A stretch of DNA of 11,221 bases, from NCBI GenBank assembly GCA_024641625.1, contig JAHECQ010000097.1, forward strand, positions 1 through 11,221, read 5' to 3'. This document shows, piece after piece, positions 1 to 5,220 of the stretch. The notes beneath the pieces were generated by a model. The model was not told the origin of the DNA and searched no databases. It saw only the letters and a program-made list of their open reading frames with translations. The stretch's first letter is position 1; every line of letters begins with the position of its first letter. Source of the DNA: Acidimicrobiales bacterium (GTDB taxonomy: Bacteria; Actinomycetota; Acidimicrobiia; Acidimicrobiales; SZUA-35). A program made the translations under genes and the position numbers.

Positions 1-194
1 TTCGAATCGCGCTCGAGGCCATCAACGGAGTCCGGGTGCTGTTCGCGCCGTACCTGCCTTTCTCCAGCACAGCACTCGAGGAGATCTTCGGACCGGTGAC
101 GTCATGGGCTCGGCCGGAACTGCCGACCGGTGCGCCGATCGAGTCGCCGAAGCCGCTGTTCCAGAAGGTCGAACTCGTCGATGACGCTACCTGA
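1..194 (+). CDS. metG: Methionyl-tRNA synthetase, C-terminal end (partial)
   Basis: This is the last 63 or so residues of a protein that begins before the window; the reading frame starts at base 3 and stops with TGA at 192-194. The visible part contains LFAPYLPFSS, then EEIFGPVTSWARPEL, then SPKPLFQKVE. That matches the end of the anticodon-binding helical domain and the closing P-x-P-L-F-x-K/R-[IVL]-[ED] segment of MetRS. The enzyme charges tRNA-Met and initiator tRNA with methionine in the cytoplasm. No tRNA-binding EMAP-like tail follows, so this is the short form. The end overlaps tatD by 14 bases, and metG-tatD adjacency is common in Gram-positive bacteria, which supports the call. The catalytic domain is outside the window and cannot be checked. 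Confidence 0.85.
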   Translation, partial: RIALEAINGVRVLFAPYLPFSSTALEEIFGPVTSWARPELPTGAPIESPKPLFQKVELVDDAT

Positions 195-969
195 GGCCGA
201 CCCGCCACTGGAGTGGTTCGACAACCATTGTCACCTCACGACCACCAAGGTCGAACCGGCCGATCTGGTCGAGCAGGCTCGAACTGCCGGTGTGACCCGA
301 ATGCTGACGGTGGGTTGTACGGTTGCCGACAGCACTGCGGCGGCGGCGATTGCTGCTCGTTTCGATGGCGTCTGGTCGACGGCCGGGGTGCACCCCCACG
401 ACGCCAGGGGCGGTATCGCCGGTCTCGAAGCGCTGCTGCTCGACCCTGCGCTTTCGCCTGGAACCATCGTCGCGGTGGGCGAGTGTGGGCTCGACTATCA
501 CTACGATCACTCGCCCCGCGACGTGCAGCGATCGGTGTTCGCTGATCAGGTCGACTTGGCCCACCGTCTCGAGCTGCCGCTGGTCATTCACACGCGCGAG
601 GCCTGGGACGACACGTTCGCCATCCTTGACGACGTCGGCCTACCGGCGCACACGGTCTTCCACTGTTTCACCGGTGGACCGGCCGAAGCCGAGGCGAGCC
701 TGGCTCGTGGTGCTCACCTTTCCTTCAGTGGGACTGTTACGTTCAAGACCGCTGATGATCTCCGCTCGGCGGTGCGAATCACGCCGCTGGATCGTCTCAT
801 GATCGAAACCGACGCCCCCTTCCTGACCCCTGTACCTCACCGCGGCCAGGCGAATCGGCCCGCTTTGGTGACCCTCGTCGGGGAAAAGATTGCCCAGGAG
901 AAAGATATTTCCGTACGTCAAGTGGCCCACTTGACGTGCGACAACAGTCGACGCTTCTACTCTGTGTGA
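181..969 (+). CDS. tatD: TatD family metal-dependent hydrolase / deoxyribonuclease
   Basis: The protein has 262 residues, the usual TatD length. All metal-site signatures of this TIM-barrel hydrolase family are present in order: H-C-H at residues 16-18 (DNHCHL), Glu101 in VGECGLDY, His137 in HTREA, His161 in FHCFTGG and Asp211 in ETDAPFLTPVPHRG. TatD enzymes are two-metal cytoplasmic hydrolases with 3'-5' exonuclease or DNase activity reported for several members; the physiological substrate is less settled. I chose ATG 181 because it lies 12 bases after AGAAGG (163-168) and starts the conserved DNHCHL block near the N terminus. An upstream in-frame start at 130 would add 17 Arg/Ser-rich residues that look like out-of-frame metG sequence. 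It overlaps the metG stop, so the two are probably translationally coupled. Confidence 0.93.
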   Translation: MTLPEADPPLEWFDNHCHLTTTKVEPADLVEQARTAGVTRMLTVGCTVADSTAAAAIAARFDGVWSTAGVHPHDARGGIAGLEALLLDPALSPGTIVAVGECGLDYHYDHSPRDVQRSVFADQVDLAHRLELPLVIHTREAWDDTFAILDDVGLPAHTVFHCFTGGPAEAEASLARGAHLSFSGTVTFKTADDLRSAVRITPLDRLMIETDAPFLTPVPHRGQANRPALVTLVGEKIAQEKDISVRQVAHLTCDNSRRFYSV

Positions 970-977
970 GTTTCGGA

Positions 978-1008
978 CGCTCACCGCGGTTGTCTTTGTC
1001 GGTGAGCG
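978..1008. terminator. Inverted repeat between tatD and rpf (terminator or operator)
   Basis: Nine-base perfect arms, CGCTCACCG (978-986) and CGGTGAGCG (1000-1008), enclose a 13-base loop. It begins 9 bases after the tatD stop. No T-run follows, so a hairpin terminator of the actinobacterial type is possible. The loop contains the candidate -35 element of rpf, so the repeat could equally be a dimeric regulator site over that promoter. The repeat is seen directly; its function is inferred. Confidence 0.5.
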
Positions 1009-1018
1009 AACATAGGGT
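990..1018 (+). promoter_or_regulatory. Candidate promoter of rpf, with near-leaderless start
   Basis: TTGTCT (990-995) and TAGGGT (1013-1018) are 17 bases apart, a standard sigma-70-type arrangement with a TANNNT -10. The last base of the -10 is 8 bases before the GTG start at 1027, so transcription could begin on or next to the start codon. The same AGGG (1014-1017) could instead act as a ribosome binding site on a longer transcript from metG-tatD. The sequence alone cannot separate these readings. Confidence 0.4.
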
Positions 1019-1026
1019 GCGCCCTC

Positions 1027-1872
1027 GTGCGAAGCGGAGCCCCTCCAGCGCCGTTCCCTCCCAGGCGAACGCGCAGACGCGCCACGCTCACGGTTGGAGC
1101 GGCCAACATTCGCCTTCGGGACCTTCTGGTCGGCGTTGCGTCGACGCTGTGCGCTCTGCCGCTGCTGTTCGGAGTGTTGGGGGGCGGTAATCGAGGGGCC
1201 CAGGATGTAGCGGCGGACCAGTCATCGACATCGACCTCGTCGGCCGCCTCGTCTGCCCCGGCCAGCCCCTCCACTCGGTCAGTGTCACAAGCTGACACTT
1301 CGGCTGGGTCCTTGCTCGACGGAGCAGATCCCGGAAATCTCCTGCAGGCCGGGGCCGGCCAGGCACGGGCCAGGCTACGCGGGTTGACCGAGTTCGGCCT
1401 CGTCGAGGTACCGGCCGCCGCTTCTCCCACCGAGCCCTCGGTTCCGGAGGTTCCTGCGACGAGCGGCTCCGCTTCGAGCGAGTCTGCGACTGCTGCGACT
1501 GCTGCGCCTGCTCCGCCTGCGACTGCTGCGCCTGCGACTGCTCCGCCTGCGACTGCTCCGCCGGCGACTGCTCCGCCTGCGACTGCGACCGCGGCCGGTG
1601 AACCCACCGCAGCCCAATGGGAGGCATTGCGCCAGTGCGAGGCGTGGGGCAGCTATACGGTCGTCAGCAGCAACGGCAAGTACTTCGGTGCCTATCAATT
1701 CGGTCAAGGGACCTGGGACAGCGTCGCTCGCTCGGTCGGCAGGACCGACCTGGTCGGCATCCGACCCAGCGACGCTTCCCCGTCGGACCAGGACGCGCTC
1801 GCCCTGGCCCTCTGGCGTTCCTCGGGATGGAGCAGTTGGCCCACCTGCAGCACGAGAGCGGCCGGAGCCTGA
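1027..1872 (+). CDS. Resuscitation-promoting factor-like transglycosylase, membrane anchored
   Basis: The protein has 281 residues. An Arg-rich cytoplasmic start (RRTRRR near 13-18) is followed by a hydrophobic segment at about 33-51, then a Ser/Ala/Pro/Thr-rich linker, then an Rpf domain at about 196-277. The Rpf domain shows WEALRQCE, YFGAYQFGQGTWDSVA and GWSSWPTC. Glu205 aligns with the catalytic glutamate of Rpf proteins, and Cys204/Cys274 with their disulfide pair. Rpf enzymes cleave peptidoglycan outside the membrane and help dormant cells resume growth. The DUF348 and G5 domains of mycobacterial RpfB are absent, so this is a minimal version. The Pro-Ala-Thr linker (154-188) is encoded by 15-base tandem repeats. 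GTG 1027 is the only start candidate, since the frame is closed by TGA at 1003-1005 and no other start codon lies between. Position before ksgA-ispE matches the actinobacterial rpfB locus, but I withhold the symbol because the architecture differs. Confidence 0.85.
   Translation: MRSGAPPAPFPPRRTRRRATLTVGAANIRLRDLLVGVASTLCALPLLFGVLGGGNRGAQDVAADQSSTSTSSAASSAPASPSTRSVSQADTSAGSLLDGADPGNLLQAGAGQARARLRGLTEFGLVEVPAAASPTEPSVPEVPATSGSASSESATAATAAPAPPATAAPATAPPATAPPATAPPATATAAGEPTAAQWEALRQCEAWGSYTVVSSNGKYFGAYQFGQGTWDSVARSVGRTDLVGIRPSDASPSDQDALALALWRSSGWSSWPTCSTRAAGA
1486..1590 (+). repeat. 15-bp tandem repeats encoding the Pro/Ala/Thr linker
   Basis: After two 9-base GCGACTGCT units, 15-base units close to GCGACTGCTCCGCCT run from 1504 to 1578, five copies with one or two changes each, followed by a partial unit to 1590. 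The units encode ATAPP-like pentapeptides. The repeat keeps frame, so copy-number change would lengthen or shorten the spacer between membrane anchor and Rpf domain without breaking the gene. Confidence 0.85.
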
Positions 1873-1892
1873 GTTCCTCCTCCGATCCGGTC

Positions 1893-2741
1893 GTGCGACT
1901 GACGCGTCCGGTGCTGCGCGACATCCTCGATCGTCACGGCCTCTCGCCCAGCCGTGCTCTGGGGCAGAACTTCCTGTGCGAGCCGACGCTGATCGACAAG
2001 ATCGTGCGCTTGGCCCGAGTGGCGCCGGGCGATGCCGTCGTCGAGATCGGGCCAGGTCTGGGGTCCTTGACGGTGGGGCTGGCGGCCGCCGGTGCATCGG
2101 TACTGGCCATCGAGATCGACCGCCACCTGATCCCGGCACTCGAAGAGGTCGTCGCCGACCTCGACGTGACCGTCGTGCAGGCCGATGCGCTGACACTCGA
2201 CTGGCCATCGCTGTTCGACCGTTGGCCGCGAACCGCATCCGAGCCGGAGCGTCGATGCCGAGTTGTCGCCAACCTTCCGTACAACATCGCTACGCCACTG
2301 GTGTTGGACCTCCTGCGAGATCGTCCCGAGCTGCAACACTGGCTGGTGATGGTCCAACGTGAAGTCGGAGAGCGCCTTGCGGCTGAGCCGGGCGATTCGG
2401 CCTGTGGGATCCCCTCGGTGCTGGTGTCGTATTGGGGACACGCCGAGGTGGTGGGTCGCGTCCCCGCGGAGGTGTTCTTCCCGCGCCCGAACGTCGAGTC
2501 GGTGTTGGTTCGGATCGAACGCACCGAGCAGCCGAGGCTCGACGTCCCGTTCGCTCCGTTCGCCGCTCTGGTCCGGGCAGGTTTCGGTCAGCGGCGCAAG
2601 ATGCTTCGCCGTAGTCTGGCTTCGATGTTGACCGTCCAACAGATCGAAGCAGCCGGCGTTCGTCCGACGGATCGGGCAGAGCAACTCGATCTCGCGGCAT
2701 GGGGACGACTGACCAGCGTCCACCAGGAGAGCGTGCGGTGA
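1893..2741 (+). CDS. rsmA: 16S rRNA (adenine1518-N6/adenine1519-N6)-dimethyltransferase
   Basis: With the GTG start at 1893 the protein has 282 residues, normal for RsmA/KsgA. The family marks are clear: LGQNF at 23-27, the SAM-binding loop EIGPGLGSLT beginning at 51, the catalytic NLPYN at 127-131, and PRPNVESVLVRI followed by GFGQRRKMLRRSL in the C-terminal domain. It dimethylates two adjacent adenines in helix 45 of 16S rRNA late in 30S assembly. The start is uncertain: GTG 1893 lacks a good ribosome binding site but places LGQNF where relatives have it. ATG 1827, inside the end of rpf, would add 22 residues of low similarity to the family. Either way it follows rpf with no room for a terminator and overlaps ispE by 4 bases, so rpf-rsmA-ispE is likely one operon, as in M. 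tuberculosis. Confidence 0.93.
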   Translation: MRLTRPVLRDILDRHGLSPSRALGQNFLCEPTLIDKIVRLARVAPGDAVVEIGPGLGSLTVGLAAAGASVLAIEIDRHLIPALEEVVADLDVTVVQADALTLDWPSLFDRWPRTASEPERRCRVVANLPYNIATPLVLDLLRDRPELQHWLVMVQREVGERLAAEPGDSACGIPSVLVSYWGHAEVVGRVPAEVFFPRPNVESVLVRIERTEQPRLDVPFAPFAALVRAGFGQRRKMLRRSLASMLTVQQIEAAGVRPTDRAEQLDLAAWGRLTSVHQESVR

Positions 2742-3475
2742 CGACGCACACACTCGTGGCACCGGCCAAGTTGACGCTGACATTGCGCTGCAGCGGGGTG
2801 CGCTCGGACGGACTGCATCTGATCGACGCCGAAATGGTGACGCTCGATCTCTACGACGAGCTGCTGGTCGATCCATCGGGTTCGGCGCTGACCATCGAGG
2901 GTGGCGCCGCCGATGTGGTGGCCGATGCTGACAACCTGGTCGCCAGGGCGCTTCGGCTGGTCGGGCGCCGTGCCGGGGTCCACCTGATCAAGCGGATCCC
3001 CTCCCAGGCCGGCCTGGGGGGTGGTTCGGCGGACGCCGCTGCCGTGCTGCGATGGGCAGGCTTCGGGACCGGTCCTGCCGATCTGGAGGCAGCCGCCGGA
3101 ATCGGAGCCGATGTGGCCTTCTGTCTCCTTGGCGGACGAGCGCGGGTGACCGGCATCGGCGAGATCGTCGAACCGCTCCCGTTTCAGGCTCGTGTGCTGA
3201 CCCTCGTCACGCCTCCTGTTGCCTGTCCGACACCTGCGGTGTACCGGGCGTGGGACGCGTTGGGCGGGCCGACCAACAGGGACAGTCCGAACGATCTCGA
3301 GGCTGCTGCGCTCCTGGTCGCCCCGGAACTGGCTCGTGCTCGTGACGATCTTCACCAGGCCACGGGCCAACGACCGACGCTCGCGGGCAGCGGGTCGAGT
3401 TGGTTCGTCGAAGGGGCCCATCCTGGGCCAGGGCATCTCGTGGTGACCACGACACCGGCGGGCTGGATCGGCTGA
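2738..3475 (+). CDS. ispE: 4-diphosphocytidyl-2-C-methyl-D-erythritol kinase
   Basis: This GHMP kinase phosphorylates CDP-methylerythritol in the MEP pathway of isoprenoid synthesis. It shows APAKLTLTL with Lys11 near the N terminus, the ATP loop PSQAGLGGGSADAAA with its glycines around residues 92-96, GADVAF with Asp125 (equivalent of the catalytic aspartate), NDLEAAA, and LAGSGSSWF of motif 3. The length is 245 residues, clearly shorter than the usual 280-310; the deficit seems spread over loops and the C terminus rather than in motifs. The GTG start overlaps the rsmA stop as GTGA, and AGGAGA at 2725-2730 sits 7 bases ahead, which fixes the start and implies coupled translation. The MEP pathway rather than mevalonate is implied for this organism. 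Confidence 0.92.
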   Translation: MTTHTLVAPAKLTLTLRCSGVRSDGLHLIDAEMVTLDLYDELLVDPSGSALTIEGGAADVVADADNLVARALRLVGRRAGVHLIKRIPSQAGLGGGSADAAAVLRWAGFGTGPADLEAAAGIGADVAFCLLGGRARVTGIGEIVEPLPFQARVLTLVTPPVACPTPAVYRAWDALGGPTNRDSPNDLEAAALLVAPELARARDDLHQATGQRPTLAGSGSSWFVEGAHPGPGHLVVTTTPAGWIG

Positions 3476-3503
3476 TCGGACAAGTCACACGCCGAACGCC
3501 AAA

Positions 3504-3536
3504 CGAGCCGAGGGGCAACGCCGGCCCGTCGGCTCG
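3504..3536. terminator. Hairpin terminator between convergent ispE and bS22
   Basis: CGAGCCGA (3504-3511) pairs with TCGGCTCG (3529-3536). Inside, after one mismatch, GGGC (3513-3516) pairs with GCCC (3524-3527) around a 7-base loop. It lies 28 bases after the ispE stop and 47 bases beyond the bS22 stop on the other strand, so it can serve both directions. No T-run follows, as is common in GC-rich actinobacteria. Confidence 0.65.
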
Positions 3537-3583
3537 CCTGGTCGTTGACAACGTCGTGACCCTTGCTGACTCGAGTTGTAGTT

Positions 3584-3682
3584 CTACTTCTTGTTGCGAC
3601 GCTGAACGCGAGTGCGCTTGAGGAGCTTGCGGTGCTTCTTCTTACGCATGCGCTTGCGGCGCTTCTTGATGAGCGATCCCAT
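3584..3682 (-). CDS. Small basic ribosomal protein bS22 (AURKAIP1/COX24 domain)
   Basis: The minus strand encodes 32 residues starting MGSLIKKRRKRM and continuing through KKKHRKLLKRTRVQRR to a TAG stop. More than half the residues are Lys or Arg. This is the signature of the AURKAIP1/COX24-domain family, whose mycobacterial member is bS22, a small protein bound to the 30S subunit near the decoding region. It is shorter than usual gene-calling cut-offs and is easily missed. The only ATG in position is at 3682. I see no Shine-Dalgarno ahead of it; a TAGCCT -10 hexamer ends 10 bases upstream, so the message probably has a leader of only a few bases. It is the only minus-strand gene in the window, convergent with ispE and divergent from tRNA-Gln. 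The family match is strong; the exact ribosomal role is transferred from mycobacteria. Confidence 0.9.
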   Translation of the reverse strand: MGSLIKKRRKRMRKKKHRKLLKRTRVQRRNKK

Positions 3683-3692
3683 GAGGCAGACG

Positions 3693-3720
3693 AGGCTAGC
3701 GTGCGGACTGTCGTGCGCAA
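3693..3720 (-). promoter_or_regulatory. Candidate promoter of the bS22 gene
   Basis: Read on the minus strand, TTGCGC (3720-3715) is followed after 16 bases by TAGCCT (3698-3693). The -10 hexamer and the 16-base spacing are the same as in the candidate rplY promoter. The start codon follows the hexamer by 10 bases. Confidence 0.4.
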
Positions 3721-3783
3721 CCGCCTCGGTGGCTCTGCGATCGGTGATCTCGAAAGGCGGTCCGATCCGTGGAATCTGTCCGC

Positions 3784-3789
3784 TACGGT
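3784..3789 (+). promoter_or_regulatory. Candidate -10 element for tRNA-Gln
   Basis: TACGGT fits TANNNT and lies 11 bases before the mature tRNA 5' end. No convincing -35 is seen at 16-18 bases upstream, so support is weak. Confidence 0.25.
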
Positions 3790-3800
3790 TCTGATGTCCG

Positions 3801-3876
3801 TCCCGGGTAGTTCAATTGGCAGAACACTGGACTTTGAATCCAGCCGTTGCAGGTTCAAACCCTGCCCCGGGAGCCA
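3801..3876 (+). tRNA. tRNA-Gln (anticodon TTG)
   Basis: A full cloverleaf can be folded by eye. The acceptor stem is TCCCGGG/CCCGGGA (3801-3807 with 3866-3872), with U1-A72 as is typical of tRNA-Gln. The D stem is GTTC/GAAC, the anticodon stem CTGGA/TCCAG with loop CTTTGAA, and the T stem GCAGG/CCTGC with loop TTCAAAC. The anticodon TTG is at 3834-3836 and reads CAA and probably CAG. The discriminator G is at 3873 and CCA is encoded at 3874-3876. The tRNA lies 53 bases ahead of the GlmU-like gene. Confidence 0.97.
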
Positions 3877-3898
3877 GTACAGGAAGTGCGCGCGCCAC

Positions 3899-3912
3899 GG
3901 ACCTCGAGGTCC
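3899..3912. repeat. 14-bp perfect palindrome in the leader of the GlmU-like gene
   Basis: GGACCTCGAGGTCC is fully self-complementary and could form a 5-bp stem with a TCGA loop in RNA. It lies between the 3' end of tRNA-Gln and the ribosome binding site of the next gene. It may help separate tRNA from messenger, or bind a dimeric protein; nothing in the sequence decides this. Confidence 0.45.
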
Positions 3913-3929
3913 TCGAGCGGGGTGAAACG

Positions 3930-5141
3930 ATGGGCAGCATGAGCAGATTGATCAGCGAAGGGGTCGACCGGGTCGGGCCCGATCGATCACCCGACCACTG
4001 GTCCGAGGCTGCGACGGACCGCGATCCGACCGACCGCGACGTCGGCAACCGCCTCTCGGCGTTGGTCATCGCCACCGGCTCGGGCGTGTCCATGCATTCC
4101 AGTCGGCCCAAGCCGTTGCACCTGCTCTGTGGTCGTCCAATGGTGTCCTACGTGCTGGAGTCGCTCGCCCGGGTGGGTGTCGAGCAGGGGGTGGTGGTCA
4201 CCGGCGTGTCGGGCGATCGGGTGAGCAAGCGGGTGCTCGAGGATCCACCGGCGTTCGCTCTGCGATTTGTCGAGCAACCGTTCGATCGAGGAGATGCCGA
4301 GGCCGCCGCGGTGGGCCTGTCGGGCTTGATCGGCCCGCCCGGTTTCGACGAGTTCGAGGACGACGGCGACATCCTCGTCGTTCCCGCCGACCTTCCCTTG
4401 CTCGGTCCCGGGGCGCTGTGGGCACTGCTCGATGTGCACCGGGCCGAAGGCTCCGCGTGTACGGTCATGACCGTTGACCACCCGCACCCCGAGGGTTGTG
4501 ATCGGGTGTTGCGGGATCGTCACGGCCAGGTCATCGGCATCGCCCGGGACATCGATCTCGTCGGACAAGAGGTGTCGATCTCCGAGGTGCCCATGGGGGT
4601 GTATTGCATCCGGCGGGGTGTGCTCTCGCCGGCCGTTCGTCGTATCCCGGCCGATCCTGTGGACGGTTCGCACCAACTCATCGATCTGCTCGGGGTGTTG
4701 TCCGAAACAGGAAACCGGGTGGCCAGCGCGAGGGTTGCCGATCTCGAAGCGCTGACACCGGTCGACAATCGGCGCCAGCTGGCCGAGGCCGAAGCGGCGC
4801 TTCGCCGGCGCATCAACCGTGGATGGTTGGATCAAGGGGTCACGATGATCGATCCGGAACGGACCTACATCGACGCCACCGTTCAGCTCGGCACCGATGT
4901 AACCCTGTTCCCCGGAACCATCCTCCAGGGCTCCACCTCCATCGGCGACGGCTGCGACATCGGCCCCGACACGCGGCTCGATCGTTGCAGGGTCGGGCGT
5001 GACACGGTCATCGAGATGTCCATGGGACGCTTGGCCTCGGTCGGCGATCGTTGTCGGGTCGGGCCGTTCGCCGCGCTCGAGCCTGGCGCAGAGTTGGCTG
5101 ATGACACCATCACCGGCCCGTTCTTCCGGCCCGGTCCCTGA
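3930..5141 (+). CDS. GlmU-like protein, divergent and lacking the acetyltransferase region
   Basis: The protein has 403 residues. Residues 1-40 are a charged Asp/Arg-rich extension. Residues 42-280 or so resemble the GlmU uridylyltransferase domain (PKPLH..CGRPMVSYVLESL, PADLPLLGPGALWALL, VDNRRQL), and 303-395 begin a left-handed beta-helix (GVTMIDPERTYIDATVQLG, IGDGCDIGPDTRL, VGPFAALEPGAEL). The chain stops where GlmU normally enters its acetyl-CoA site, so the GNFVE, GHLTYLGD and NIGAGT..CNYDG stretches are absent. The first domain is also altered: the loop usually LAAGxGTRM reads IATGSGVSM (47-55), the GTGHA motif reads GDAEA (121-125), the YGD motif reads PAD with Asp154, and EINTG reads EVPMG (219-223). 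Lys61 and Asp154 remain. ATG 3930 is preceded by GGGGTGA (3919-3925). The place before prs is that of glmU in actinobacteria. It may have changed substrate or lost catalysis. Confidence 0.75.
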   Translation: MGSMSRLISEGVDRVGPDRSPDHWSEAATDRDPTDRDVGNRLSALVIATGSGVSMHSSRPKPLHLLCGRPMVSYVLESLARVGVEQGVVVTGVSGDRVSKRVLEDPPAFALRFVEQPFDRGDAEAAAVGLSGLIGPPGFDEFEDDGDILVVPADLPLLGPGALWALLDVHRAEGSACTVMTVDHPHPEGCDRVLRDRHGQVIGIARDIDLVGQEVSISEVPMGVYCIRRGVLSPAVRRIPADPVDGSHQLIDLLGVLSETGNRVASARVADLEALTPVDNRRQLAEAEAALRRRINRGWLDQGVTMIDPERTYIDATVQLGTDVTLFPGTILQGSTSIGDGCDIGPDTRLDRCRVGRDTVIEMSMGRLASVGDRCRVGPFAALEPGAELADDTITGPFFRPGP

Positions 5142-5148
5142 CCCGACT

Positions 5149-5171
5149 CCCTCGGGCGGATTCCCAGAGGG
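5149..5171. terminator. Hairpin after the GlmU-like gene
   Basis: CCCTCGGG (5149-5156) pairs with CCC (5163-5165) and GAGGG (5167-5171), leaving a single bulged A and a 6-base loop. It starts 8 bases after the stop codon and has no T-run. It probably ends or weakens transcription before prs. Confidence 0.5.
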
Positions 5172-5177
5172 CCCACC

Positions 5178-5183
5178 TATGCT
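5178..5183 (+). promoter_or_regulatory. Candidate -10 element for prs
   Basis: TATGCT fits TANNNT, sits just after the hairpin and would place the transcript start near 5190, leaving about 30 bases of leader that include GGGGAG at 5208-5213. No -35 is recognisable. Confidence 0.3.
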
Positions 5184-5220
5184 GACCTCGTCACGTCGTC
5201 ACTGACTGGGGAGCCGGCCG

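Noticed and set aside
130..180. Upstream start for tatD at 130
   Set aside because: It would add 17 mostly Arg/Ser residues read out of frame from metG, while ATG 181 has a ribosome binding site and gives the normal family N terminus.
970..1026. c-di-AMP (ydaO-type) riboswitch ahead of rpf, as found at some actinobacterial rpf genes
   Set aside because: The gap is only 57 bases, too short for that structure, and shows just one simple inverted repeat.
981..1607. Minus-strand open frame with GAVAGGAVAGG repeats
   Set aside because: It is the antisense shadow of the Rpf linker repeat and upstream region, and has no start context or family match.
3545..3550. Perfect TTGACA -35 hexamer
   Set aside because: No TANNNT lies 15-19 bases downstream, and the site is in the convergent gap after ispE, running into the bS22 gene in antisense.
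5142..5220. Frameshifted remainder of the GlmU acetyltransferase domain
   Set aside because: The 79-base gap is far too short for the missing part of about 100 or more residues, and contains a hairpin and the prs ribosome binding site instead.
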